A DNA stretch of 64,000 nucleotides, taken from the NCBI RefSeq assembly GCF_900156315.1, contig NZ_FTNI01000005.1, positions 202,167 through 266,166 on the forward strand, written 5' to 3'. Positions 52,935-61,148 of the stretch are shown in pieces (the first letter of the stretch is position 1; each line of letters opens with the position of its first letter). The notes under the pieces were generated by a model that worked only from the letters and a program-made list of their open reading frames with translations, was not told the DNA's origin and made no database searches. The stretch comes from Microbispora rosea (lineage in GTDB: Bacteria; Actinomycetota; Actinomycetes; Streptosporangiales; Streptosporangiaceae). The position numbers and the translations under genes are program-made.

Positions 52935-53338
52935 TCGGTGACCGTGGGCGGCTCGGTGAGGAACGGCCGGACCTCGAGCCACTCGTGGATCGGCTCGCCG
53001 CCGGGCCCGGGAGCGGCCGACAGCTCCCCGGCCAGCTGGACCGCGCGGTCCCACGAGTCCACGTCGATGACCATCCAGCCGGCGATGAGGTCCTTGGTCT
53101 CGGCGAACGGGCCGTCGGTCACCGGTGGGCGCCCCTCGCCGTCGTACCGCACGAACGCGCCCTCGGGCGACAGCGCCTGGCCTTCGACGAACTCACCGGT
53201 CTCCTCCAGGCGGGCCGCGAAGTCGCGCATGAACTGCACGTGCGCGTCGACCTCCTCCGGCGTCCACTTGTCCATCGACCCGCAGTCGACGACGGGGGCC
53301 GGGCCACCTCGGTAGTGCTTCAGGATCAGGTATTTCAT
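52931..53338 (-). CDS. DGPF/YCII-like domain protein, ECF42 partner
   Basis: The 135-residue protein has the YCII-like fold and the D-G-P-F motif in VTDGPFAETKDLIAGW that names the family, plus EEVDAHVQFMRDFAARLEETGEF and IHEWLEVRPF. These small proteins are the usual targets of the co-encoded ECF42 sigma factor. AGGAG before ATG 53338. Function unknown. Confidence 0.92.
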   Translation of the reverse strand: MKYLILKHYRGGPAPVVDCGSMDKWTPEEVDAHVQFMRDFAARLEETGEFVEGQALSPEGAFVRYDGEGRPPVTDGPFAETKDLIAGWMVIDVDSWDRAVQLAGELSAAPGPGGEPIHEWLEVRPFLTEPPTVTE

Positions 53339-53478
53339 CGTGGTTCTCCTTCGTCGTCGCGCGGCCCGTCGTCGCCGCTCGTGTCCCTGGGACGGAGCCG
53401 GCACCACATTCTCGACACCCGGCACGACAACTTCTCAGAAAAATCCCGCGGATGGACTCTCCCACCGGGGGAGAGGCC

Positions 53479-54309
53479 ATGCTGGGGCGCGTGAACGACG
53501 GTCTCCTGCCGATCGGGCAGTTCGCCCGCCTCGCCCGGCTCAGCGTCAAGCAACTGCGCCACTACGCCGCGCTGGGGCTGCTCGAACCCGCCTGGATCGA
53601 CCCCGCCAGCGGCTACCGCTACTACCGGACCGCACAGGCCCGCGACGCGCTCGTCATCGGCCTGCTGCGCTCCCTCGACGTCCCCCTTCCCGTCATCGCG
53701 GACGTGTTGTCCGGCGGCGGCGACGGGGGACGGGACACCCCGGGAGGGGGCTTCGCGGCCTCCGCGCTCGCCCGGGTCAGGGACGACCTGGAGGCCGAAC
53801 TCGCCCGCCGCAGGCGCACCCTCAAGAGCCTCGAACGCATCCTCGCCACCGGCCTGCCCAGCGCCGAGGTCACCCTCGTCACCGAACCGCCGCGCCCCGC
53901 GATCGTCGTCCGCGACCTGGCGGCCACCCCCGAGGACATCGGCCGCGCCACCTCCGCGTGCGTCGCCCGCCTGCTGGCCGCCGCGCCTCCCGCACCCGCC
54001 CTCGTCGGGCTGTTCCCGCTCGACTACGGCGAGTCCGTCCCCGTCGCGGTCGCCCTCACCGGCACCGGCCTGCCGCAGGTGCCCGGCGCCGCCCCCGAGA
54101 TCCTGCCCGGCGGCACGTTCGCCGTCGCCGCCCACGTCGGCCCCTACGACCAGATCGCGCTCACCGCCCACGCCCTGCTCACCTGGTGCGCCGAACGCGG
54201 GCACGCCCCCACCGGCCCGCTCCGCGAGGCCTACGTCTCCGACCCCGCGACCACCCCGCCCGAGCGGCTGGTCACTCACCTGATGATTCGACTGGAGGAC
54301 GAACGATGA
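53479..54309 (+). CDS. MerR family regulator with GyrI-like effector domain
   Basis: The 276-residue protein has a MerR winged helix (IGQFARLARLSVKQLRHYAALGLLEPAWIDPASGYRYYRTAQARDALVIGLLRSLDVPL), a linker with a Gly-rich stretch, a coiled coil (VRDDLEAELARRRRTLKSLERIL) and a C-terminal GyrI/BmrR-like ligand domain ending HLMIRLEDER. ATG 53479 with GGGGGAG upstream was preferred; ATG 53452 and GTG 53491 are alternatives. Stop overlaps the next gene by ATGA. Confidence 0.88.
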   Translation: MLGRVNDGLLPIGQFARLARLSVKQLRHYAALGLLEPAWIDPASGYRYYRTAQARDALVIGLLRSLDVPLPVIADVLSGGGDGGRDTPGGGFAASALARVRDDLEAELARRRRTLKSLERILATGLPSAEVTLVTEPPRPAIVVRDLAATPEDIGRATSACVARLLAAAPPAPALVGLFPLDYGESVPVAVALTGTGLPQVPGAAPEILPGGTFAVAAHVGPYDQIALTAHALLTWCAERGHAPTGPLREAYVSDPATTPPERLVTHLMIRLEDER

Positions 54310-54860
54310 ACTGGTATTCCGCCGCAGACACCCCCGAAATCGCCGACTTCGGCCCCGTCACGGGACTCGGTGTCACCGGGCGCGGCGCGCCCGGCGGATC
54401 CGCGCACATGGCCGCGATCACCGCCCTGTACGCCGTCGCGGGACCCCTCACCGGACTCGCCGCACTGCCCATGCCCGTGCTCGAAGGCCGCTGGTGGGTC
54501 GAGGACACCACCCGCCATCCCCTCGACGTCCCCAGGGACGAGTGGCACTGGCACCTGTTCCTGCGCCTGCCCGCCACCCTCGACCCTGCCCTCGCCGAGC
54601 AGGCCCGTGAGGCCGCCCGCCCCGCCCCCGGCGTCGACGCCGTCCAGCTCGTCACCTTCACCGACGGGCGGTGCGTCCAGATGACCCACCACGGCTCCTT
54701 CGCCGAGGAACCGAAGTCGCTCGCGCTCATGGACGAGTTCATGCGCGCCCACGGTCTCCGCCCGGCCGGGCTCCACCACGAGATCTACCTCAGCGGCGTC
54801 CAGGAGAGCGACCCCGCGGCGCTGCGCACCATCCTGCGCCAGCCCGTGCGCGACGCCTGA
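54306..54860 (+). CDS. GyrI-like small-molecule-binding protein
   Basis: The 184-residue protein is of the GyrI-like type (DUF/SHS2 fold): FGPVTGLGVTGRGAPGGSAHMAAITALYAVAGPLTG, then LEGRWWVEDTTRHPLDVPRDEWHWHLFLRLP, and AHGLRPAGLHHEIYLSG. Such proteins bind or hydrolyse hydrophobic or reactive small molecules. Translationally coupled to the MerR gene, so it is probably its effector-linked partner and target. Confidence 0.85.
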   Translation: MNWYSAADTPEIADFGPVTGLGVTGRGAPGGSAHMAAITALYAVAGPLTGLAALPMPVLEGRWWVEDTTRHPLDVPRDEWHWHLFLRLPATLDPALAEQAREAARPAPGVDAVQLVTFTDGRCVQMTHHGSFAEEPKSLALMDEFMRAHGLRPAGLHHEIYLSGVQESDPAALRTILRQPVRDA

Positions 54861-54868
54861 ACACCCCG

Positions 54869-55981
54869 CTAGGCGTCCGGCCCGGCCTGGTCGTCCCGCC
54901 CGGCCCGGCCGCGCCGTCGGCGCAGCAGCGGATGCGACCCCATCGCCACCTCCAGCTCCCCGGGCAGGTCGTCCCGATAACGGCCGAGCGTCGACAGGTC
55001 GCTGTGGCCCAGCACCCGCCGCACGGCGTCCATGTCCGTGCCGTCCGCCAGCAGGTGCGTCGCCGTCGTGTGCCGTAACCCGTGCGGCGTCACCGCCCGG
55101 CGCCGCCCGGGATCCACCTGCCGCTGCACCCGGTCGATGACCGCCTGCACATCCCCCCGTGCCAGCCGCCTGCCCCGCCACGACAGCAGCAGCGCCTTCT
55201 CACCGTCCCCGCCCGCCCGCACCGCCAGGTACGCGTCGAGCGCGGAGGCGACGGCGTCGGGCAGCGGAACGTCCCGGGTCCGCCCGCCCTTGCCGAAGAT
55301 CCGCCAGTAACGCACCCCGTCGTTGGTGTAGAAGTCCTCCACGTTGGCCCGCACCAGCTCCGACACCCGCGGGCCCAGCGTGGTCAGCAGCAGCACCACC
55401 AGCGCGTCACGCACCTCCGTCCGCTGGTCGGCCCGCCTGCGGCGCGGCGCGCCGGAACCGGCCGCCTCCGCGGCCGGCGCGGCGGGCGAACCCGCCGCCT
55501 CGATCAGGCCCTCGGCCTGCTCCCGCGTCAGCGCCCGGCGCTCCGGCCGCAGCCCACCCCGCTCGCGCGCCCGCACCGACGAGGCCGCCATCGGATCCAG
55601 ATGCACCCACCCCGCCGACGTCGCGTGCCGGAACAACGCCGACACCGACCGGCGGAACCTCGCCTGCGACGCCGCGCTCTGCCCCGTAACTACCCCGGTG
55701 CCTACCCCCGTGCCTTTCGCGGTGTCCTTCCCCTGGCCGTTCCTCCTGCGCTCGTCCGGTTTGCGCGCGAAGGCCAGCAGCACCGCGTCGACGTCCTCAC
55801 CGGTCAGGTCGTCCAGCACCCGGGCCGGCCCGGCCAGCCGTACGAACGTGGCCACGTCCCGGGCGTACACCTCGGCGGTGGCGGGTGACAGCGCACCGGT
55901 CACGGTCTTGGCCCGGACCAGCTCCACATAGCGGTCCCCGGCCTCCTGCACGGTCAGCCTGTTCACCTGTACGGGCAGCAT
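54869..55981 (-). CDS. Tyrosine recombinase (XerC/D-like integrase)
   Basis: The 370-residue protein has an N-terminal SAM-like DNA-binding domain and a catalytic domain with all active-site residues: R in TTLGPRVSEL, Lys in the beta-hairpin IFGKGGRTRDVPLP, HGLRHTTATHLLADG (HxxR), GHSDLSTLGRY (H and Tyr). An Ala/Gly/Arg-rich insert lies at about 175-200. ATG 55981; an upstream ATG at 56014 is possible. Not next to an element end, excisionase or phage genes, so it may be a free-standing actinobacterial recombinase. Confidence 0.88.
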   Translation of the reverse strand: MLPVQVNRLTVQEAGDRYVELVRAKTVTGALSPATAEVYARDVATFVRLAGPARVLDDLTGEDVDAVLLAFARKPDERRRNGQGKDTAKGTGVGTGVVTGQSAASQARFRRSVSALFRHATSAGWVHLDPMAASSVRARERGGLRPERRALTREQAEGLIEAAGSPAAPAAEAAGSGAPRRRRADQRTEVRDALVVLLLTTLGPRVSELVRANVEDFYTNDGVRYWRIFGKGGRTRDVPLPDAVASALDAYLAVRAGGDGEKALLLSWRGRRLARGDVQAVIDRVQRQVDPGRRRAVTPHGLRHTTATHLLADGTDMDAVRRVLGHSDLSTLGRYRDDLPGELEVAMGSHPLLRRRRGRAGRDDQAGPDA

Positions 55982-56034
55982 GATCGACACCGTACCGAGC
56001 CGCACCGACAGCAAACGCCGCGGCGGCGTCTTTC

Positions 56035-56499
56035 CTACGCCTCGCCGGCGGCGTCGGCGACGTCGATCGCCTCGACGAACCGCTCGGCCTCCGCCTGGCC
56101 CATGCCCGTCTCGCCGCGCACCAGGAACACCGCCTGCTCGCCGCGCCCGGCCGCCTTGAGCTCCCGCACCCGCGACGCCAGATCAGGCCGTGCGTGGCCC
56201 GGAGCCACCGGCAGCGGCCGCCCGGCGACCAGGGCCTCGGCCAGGTCCTTGGCCTCCTTCAGGCCCAGCCCGGTCTGCTCGCGGATCAGCTTGATCGCCT
56301 CGATCTTCTTGTTCTCGGCGTACAGCTCCCGGACCCGGTGCTGCAGGTCGGCCGAGACCGGCGGCAGCAGGCCGGGGCTGCGCCACGCCAGCGGCCCGGC
56401 GGGGCGGGCGCCGGCTCGCACCGCCGCGAGACCCACACCGACGAGCGCGATCACGATGACGGCGAGGACCAACACCTCGACCGTGCCCAAGCCGAACAT
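56035..56499 (-). CDS. Membrane-anchored protein with two ribosomal L7/L12 C-terminal-like domains
   Basis: The 154-residue protein has one N-terminal membrane helix (VEVLVLAVIVIALVGVGLAAV) and two tandem copies of a helix-turn motif like the L7/L12 C-terminal domain: VRELYAENKKIEAIKLIREQTGLGLKEAKDLAEAL (about residues 52-86) and VRELKAAGRGEQAVFLVRGETGMGQAEAERFVEAI (about 110-145). In L7/L12 this fold binds translation factors. The family is actinobacterial and uncharacterised. Start ATG 56499. Confidence 0.8.
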   Translation of the reverse strand: MFGLGTVEVLVLAVIVIALVGVGLAAVRAGARPAGPLAWRSPGLLPPVSADLQHRVRELYAENKKIEAIKLIREQTGLGLKEAKDLAEALVAGRPLPVAPGHARPDLASRVRELKAAGRGEQAVFLVRGETGMGQAEAERFVEAIDVADAAGEA

Positions 56500-56651
56500 G
56501 TGATCATCGTAAGCCCCGCCCCATGCAACAGCCAGCCCTTGCCGGCCGGGAAGGTCGATCACCGCGCTGGGCGGGCCTGGGCGGCAGCTTGCGCCGGGCG
56601 CCCCGATCGCCGCGTGTGCCTGGTTCGGGGGCGACCCGGGAGCGTCGTGGG

Positions 56652-57599
56652 TCAGCCCACCCGCCGGGCGATCGTGACGCCGTCACGCACCGGCAGCATC
56701 ACCGACTCGACCCGGCTGTCCCGCGCGATCGTCTCGTTCAGACGCCGTATGGCCGCCTGCGCGTCCCCCTGGAAGGCCGGGTCGAACACGCGCCCGCCCT
56801 GGAACACGTTGTCCAGCACGACCAGCCCGCCCGGGCTGAGCCGCGTGACCACCTCCTCGTAGTAGTCCGGATAGCTCTGCTTGTCGGCGTCGATGAAGGC
56901 GAAACCGATGACCGGCTCGGCGGGAAGCGCGCGCAGCGTCTCCAGCGCCGGGCCGATCCGCAGGTCGACGCGGTCGGCCACACCGGCGCGCTCCCAGTAG
57001 TTCCTGGCGATCGACGTCCACTCCGTGCTCACGTCGCACGCCAGCAGCCGCCCGTCCGGCGGCAGTCCCCGGGCGATGCAGATGGAGGAGTAGCCGGTGA
57101 ACACCCCCACCTCCACGGCCAGTCGGGCGCCCGACATCCGCACCAGCATCGTCAGCAGGGCGCCCTCGTCGTGCGAGACCTGCATCCCGGCCGCGCCGCC
57201 CGTCTCCTCCCGCGTCCTGACCACCAGGTCGTTCAGCACCTCGTCCGGGGGGGAGCAGTGCGTGAGCAGGTAGTCGTCCACGACGGGGGACACCGTCCAC
57301 GCCGCGTCGCCCGCGACCGGCGGCGACCAGTCGACCACCAGCTCCTCCTGGGTGGCGAACCGCAGCAGGTGACGGGTGACGACATCCCGCACGCCGAGCA
57401 GCGACTCCGCGTCGGCGGCGGTCGCGATCAGCTCCAATCCGCCGCGGGGCCGCAGCACGCAACGCCCGGACGACAACTCGATGACCGCCCGGCCGTCGCC
57501 GCCGAGCACGGCCTCCGCCTTGTGACCCATGTGGGAAACGAGCTGCCTGATGTAGCGCTCGGGTCTGTCGGTGACGACGTACGCCGTCGAATGAGGCAT
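56652..57599 (-). CDS. DUF2218 and O-methyltransferase (CCoAOMT-type) fusion protein
   Basis: The 315-residue protein has an N-terminal DUF2218 domain (about 1-95: STAYVVTDRPERYIRQLVSHMGHKAE, VLRPRGGLELIATAADAESLLGVRDVVTRHLLRFA) and a class I SAM-dependent O-methyltransferase domain of the catechol/CCoA type (about 110-315) with SAM loop EVGVFTGYSS (163-172), FIDADK (D237, D239) and VLDNV as metal ligands. GGAGG precedes ATG 57599. DUF2218 usually stands alone; the fusion suggests it shapes substrate binding or metal handling. The product is unknown. Confidence 0.88.
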   Translation of the reverse strand: MPHSTAYVVTDRPERYIRQLVSHMGHKAEAVLGGDGRAVIELSSGRCVLRPRGGLELIATAADAESLLGVRDVVTRHLLRFATQEELVVDWSPPVAGDAAWTVSPVVDDYLLTHCSPPDEVLNDLVVRTREETGGAAGMQVSHDEGALLTMLVRMSGARLAVEVGVFTGYSSICIARGLPPDGRLLACDVSTEWTSIARNYWERAGVADRVDLRIGPALETLRALPAEPVIGFAFIDADKQSYPDYYEEVVTRLSPGGLVVLDNVFQGGRVFDPAFQGDAQAAIRRLNETIARDSRVESVMLPVRDGVTIARRVG

Positions 57600-57633
57600 G
57601 GCTTCCTCCACGTGACGCATCAAGCGTCGAGAT

Positions 57634-57800
57634 TTCCAAAGCTTCCGGCCCGGCAATTCTGCGGCACTGCAGGCCGCCAAGGGCACCGTCGGCTACCACG
57701 TCCGCGTCCTGCGCCAAGCCGGCATCGTCCGCCTCGCCGGCACGTACGCGGCGGCACCGAACAGACCCTCGCCCTGGTCAGCCGCGGCATCCGGCGATGC
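57634..57800 (+). pseudogene. ArsR-type winged helix remnant, frameshifted
   Basis: A plus-strand frame reads AALQAAKGTVGYHVRVLRQAGIVRLAGT, the recognition helix and wing of an ArsR regulator; the text then continues in another frame as VRGGTEQTLALVS. No start, first helices or ribosome site are visible. It overlaps the 3' flanks of two other genes. Confidence 0.6.
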
Positions 57801-57868
57801 TCCCGGCCCGGCCAGGCCGAGCACACCCCGCCCCCCGGCGGCGAGCCGTACGGGCTGCCGCTCTCGCT

Positions 57869-58702
57869 CTACCCCGCCGACATCCCCGCCCCGCCGCCCC
57901 GCCCCTCCGGCGAAAGCGCCGCCAGGAACACCGCCTCATGACGCGCGATATGCGCGCTGTCGGTGAGATAGAGCAGATCGTGTCCCTCTGCGACATGAGC
58001 GGCGAACGCCGCATGACCCGCCGCCGCCTCCGCACGCATATGCGCCACCAGATGCCCCAGCCGCGCCCGCGCCGTCCGCGTCAGCGCCTGCCCGTCCTCC
58101 ACGCCGAGCCGGTACGCGCCGGCGAACACCCGCAGCCGACGCGCCTGCTCCTCCACCCCGGGAGCACTCTCGTCACGGCCGGGATCGTGCAACGGCACGA
58201 ACCGGTAGGCGGCATAGGCCACATCCCACACCCGCGGCCCCGGATGCGCGGTGTCGAAGTCGATGAACGCCACCGGCCGCCCCTCCCGGAAGACGCAGTT
58301 GTACGGCGCCACGTCACCGTGGCAGACCACCTCCGCCGGAGCGCGCGGCGGGAAATACCACTCGGCGGCCTCCGGCGGCGCGAAGCCCACCGTCGCGTCG
58401 TGGTAGCCCCGCAGCAACACCCCGGCGCCGGCCAGCGCCTCATCCGTCATCACGTACGCGGGCAGGGGATAGTCCGGCACCTCACCCGGGACGAAATCCA
58501 GCACCTCCCGGCCCTCGCCGTCGCACCCGTACGCCCTGGGCGCGCCGCCGAACCCCACCTCCGCCAGATGGTCCAGCAGGGCGTGCACCGCCGGCGTCCA
58601 CCTGCGGGCCGGCCGGCGCACCGTGCCCCCGACCCGGACGACGCGGTTGACTCCGCCCCCGGTCAGCTCCTCCTCCCCGCGCTCCGGAACGGCCACGCTC
58701 AC
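57869..58702 (-). CDS. Aminoglycoside/choline kinase-like phosphotransferase
   Basis: The 277-residue protein has the APH/choline-kinase fold with the catalytic loop HGDVAPYNC (H-G-D-x-x-x-x-N) and the metal loop IDFDTAHPG. The N-terminal lobe keeps NRVVRVGGTVRRPA. The substrate (aminoglycoside, macrolide or homoserine-like) cannot be told. GTG 58702 overlaps the stop of the XRE regulator gene (GTGA), so both are coupled. Confidence 0.85.
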   Translation of the reverse strand: MSVAVPERGEEELTGGGVNRVVRVGGTVRRPARRWTPAVHALLDHLAEVGFGGAPRAYGCDGEGREVLDFVPGEVPDYPLPAYVMTDEALAGAGVLLRGYHDATVGFAPPEAAEWYFPPRAPAEVVCHGDVAPYNCVFREGRPVAFIDFDTAHPGPRVWDVAYAAYRFVPLHDPGRDESAPGVEEQARRLRVFAGAYRLGVEDGQALTRTARARLGHLVAHMRAEAAAGHAAFAAHVAEGHDLLYLTDSAHIARHEAVFLAALSPEGRGGGAGMSAG

Positions 58703-59646
58703 CCGCCTGAACGGATCTGTTCCGTGAGGGAGGTCTGCGGTGCTGTCCAACTGGCGAGGAGTTTGAGACGTTCCTCCGCGGGCGTGCCCGGCTCGGCCGT
58801 GTAGATGATCAGGTCGTGGACGGCCTGTTGAGGCAGGGGCAGGTTCAGGGAGCGGAAGGTCATCTCCAGACGGCCGACGTCGGGATGGTCCAGCCGCTTG
58901 ACGCCTTCGTGACGGATCCGGACGTCGTGACTGGCCCACATGGTGCGGAAGTCGGGGCTGAGCGTGGACAGCTCGCCGACGAGCTCACGCAGGGCCCGGT
59001 CGTGAGGTTCACGTCCGGCTTCGGCGCGGAGCACTGCGACCGTGGCCCTGGCGCCTTCCTCCCAGTCGACGAAGAAGTCAGCGGAGCCGGGGTCGAGGAA
59101 GAAGTAACGGGCGAAATTGGCGCAGCCCCGGTCGGCGGTGGTGTCGCTGTCGAACATCGGTGAGTACAGGGCCCTGCACAGCGCGTTGCTCGCGACGATG
59201 TCCAAACGGCCGTTGCGCACGAAGGCGGGGGCCATGGTCATGGAGTCCACCATCCATTGGACGGCAGACGGGATCTTGACGTCCTTGCGGCGCGGCGACC
59301 CGCGGCGGGCGGGGCGAGCCGCTCTGGCCAGATCGAGCAGGTAGGTGCGCTCGTCCTCATTGAGGAGCAACGCCTGCGCGACCGCTTCCAGCACGCTCTC
59401 GGAGACACCGCCGATGTGGCCCTTCTCCAGCCGCGTGTACCACTCGGTGCTCACGCCGGCGAGGGCCGCGACCTCCTCGCGCCGTAGTCCAGGAACCCGT
59501 CGGCGTCCGCTGGTGGGCAGTCCGACCCGCTCCGGGGCGAGCTTGGCGCGCCGGCTGGTCAGGAAGTCGCGGATGTCCGAGCGGTTGTCGGTGGGATCAC
59601 CGGTGTGTTTTCCGGACAGAGGTTCCATCTGTTCAACAGTACCCAT
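58699..59646 (-). CDS. XRE family regulator with MmyB-like ligand domain
   Basis: The 315-residue protein has a helix-turn-helix (DFLTSRRAKLAPERVGLPTSGRRRVPGLRREEVAALAGVSTEWYTRLEKGHIGGVSESVLEAVAQAL) and an MmyB/MLTR-like PAS-type domain with PAFVRNGRLDIVASNALCRALY, FVDWEEGARATVAVLRAEAGREPHD, and a conserved HDVRIRHEGVKRLDHPDVG. These bind fatty acids or related lipids and often control an adjacent SDR. The divergent SDR at 59796 fits. A start at 59628 is the alternative. Confidence 0.9.
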   Translation of the reverse strand: MGTVEQMEPLSGKHTGDPTDNRSDIRDFLTSRRAKLAPERVGLPTSGRRRVPGLRREEVAALAGVSTEWYTRLEKGHIGGVSESVLEAVAQALLLNEDERTYLLDLARAARPARRGSPRRKDVKIPSAVQWMVDSMTMAPAFVRNGRLDIVASNALCRALYSPMFDSDTTADRGCANFARYFFLDPGSADFFVDWEEGARATVAVLRAEAGREPHDRALRELVGELSTLSPDFRTMWASHDVRIRHEGVKRLDHPDVGRLEMTFRSLNLPLPQQAVHDLIIYTAEPGTPAEERLKLLASWTAPQTSLTEQIRSGG

Positions 59647-59795
59647 GATGCGGCCGGTAGAGAGGTTGTGTTTATACCCCCCATAAACGCGACCTTTCCC
59701 GCCTTATACAGCGCCGGTTCCATGGAGTCGGCGGACGTGAGCGGCGCTCCTTCAGCGCCGTCCGCCGTCCCCCTTCACACCTCAGGAGCATGACC

Positions 59796-60488
59796 ATGTC
59801 CAGCAAGACCGTACTGATCACCGGCGCGACCAGCGGTATCGGCGCCCACACCGCGCGACTGCTCCTCGACCGCGGCCACCGTGTGGCGGTCACCGGACGC
59901 GACGAGAGCAAACTGAAGGCTTTCCTCGACGAGGCCGGCCACCCCGACCGGCTGCTGGGCCTGGTCGCGGACGCGGCGGACTGGCACGCCACCGAGTCGG
60001 TCGTGACCCGCACCGTGGAGCATTTCGGTGCCCTTGACGCCGCAGTGGCCAACGCCGGATTCATGACCGGTGACTCCATCGGGGCCGGTGACCCGGCGTC
60101 GTGGGCGCCGATGGTGCTCACCAACGTCCTCGGCCCCGCCCTGCTGGCCCATGCCGCCCTGCCCCACCTTGAGGCCACTGGCGGACGGCTGGTGCTCGTC
60201 GGCAGCGTCGCCGGGCTGAAGAACTCTCCCGGCAATCTCTACTCGGCCACCAAGTGGGCTGTCACCGGACTCGCCGAGAACCTGCGCCTGCTCGCCACGA
60301 TCCGCGGCGTCGGTGTCACTCTTGTCAACCCCGGCATGATCGACACCGCGTTCTGGCAAGGCGCCGGCGTTCCCCCCTTCGCCCTGCCTCCCCAGCCCAT
60401 CGCCGAGGCCATCCGTTTCGCCCTCGACCAGCCGGCAGGCGTCGACCTCAACACCCTGACCGTCCGGCCCATGGGCCAGCCCGTCTGA
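59796..60488 (+). CDS. SDR family oxidoreductase
   Basis: The 230-residue protein has TGATSGIG, NAGF, catalytic Ser in VGSVAGL and Y-S-A-T-K, and a short C-terminus. ATG 59796 was chosen because AGGAG lies seven bases before it; ATG 59790 is too close. Divergent from the XRE regulator, whose class usually controls SDR genes of this kind. Confidence 0.9.
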   Translation: MSSKTVLITGATSGIGAHTARLLLDRGHRVAVTGRDESKLKAFLDEAGHPDRLLGLVADAADWHATESVVTRTVEHFGALDAAVANAGFMTGDSIGAGDPASWAPMVLTNVLGPALLAHAALPHLEATGGRLVLVGSVAGLKNSPGNLYSATKWAVTGLAENLRLLATIRGVGVTLVNPGMIDTAFWQGAGVPPFALPPQPIAEAIRFALDQPAGVDLNTLTVRPMGQPV

Positions 60489-60490
60489 CC

Positions 60491-60634
60491 ATGCTCGGTT
60501 GTCACACCACGGTGAGAGGCCCGCGCCGCCCGCGCCCCTCGGACGGATTCGACGCGGTCCACACGGTGATCCTCGACGGCCGCGGCGGCTTCACCGTACG
60601 GGACGAGGACGACCCCAGCGGGCTACGGCCATGA
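60491..60634 (+). CDS. Small ORF of unknown significance
   Basis: A 47-residue frame (MLGCHTTVRGPRRPRPSDG, then FDAVHTVILDGRGGFTVRDEDD) starts two bases after the SDR stop. No ribosome site is evident, and no family is recognised. The second half looks like a plausible beta-hairpin. It could be a decayed gene end. Confidence 0.3.
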   Translation: MLGCHTTVRGPRRPRPSDGFDAVHTVILDGRGGFTVRDEDDPSGLRP

Positions 60635-60715
60635 GCAGACCTCGGCAAAAACTGCGGCGCGAGGGACACGCCGCCGCGTACGGAGGGCATTCATCGATAG
60701 GGGAGGGCCGACATC

Positions 60716-61135
60716 GTGGGCGAAGCCCGCCGGGTGCGCGACAGATACAACGAAGCGTTCAATGCGCATGACATTGACGCGCTGCTCGGCACGGTCAGCC
60801 CTGACGGGACGTTCCTCACCCCCGAAGGCGTGGCCGAGGGCCGCGAGGAGCTGGGCTCCTACCTGGAGGAGTTCTGGGCGGCCTTCCCTGACGTGCACAC
60901 GGTGCTCCTGGAGTCGCTCGACATCGATGACACGACGGTCGACGAGCTCGTGCTCATCGGCACCCACAAGGGGCCATACCTGGGACCAGCCGGCAGGATC
61001 ATCCCGCCGACGGGCCGCCCCCTCAACCTCCGCTGCTGCTACATCTGCGCGATCGAGAACGGGTTGATCGTCAGCATGCGCCTCTACTTCGACCAGCTGG
61101 AGCTGTTGTCCCAGCTCGGCGAGCCGATCGGGTGA
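60716..61135 (+). CDS. SnoaL-like polyketide cyclase/ester cyclase family protein
   Basis: The 139-residue protein has the NTF2-like pattern RVRDRYNEAFNAHDIDALLGTVSPDGTFLTPEGVAEGREELGSYLEEFWAAFPDVHTVLLESLDIDDTTVDELVLIGTHKGPYLGPAG, ending CCYICAIENGLIVSMRLYFDQLELLSQLG. GTG start with GGGGAGG nine bases upstream. Converges with the haemoglobin gene at 61149. The substrate is unknown. Confidence 0.88.
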   Translation: MGEARRVRDRYNEAFNAHDIDALLGTVSPDGTFLTPEGVAEGREELGSYLEEFWAAFPDVHTVLLESLDIDDTTVDELVLIGTHKGPYLGPAGRIIPPTGRPLNLRCCYICAIENGLIVSMRLYFDQLELLSQLGEPIG

Positions 61136-61148
61136 CCCGCCGCCGAGA

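Noticed and set aside
54869-55981. Intact mobile element around the tyrosine recombinase
   Set aside because: No direct repeats, excisionase, phage or conjugation genes next to it; neighbours are ordinary chromosomal genes.
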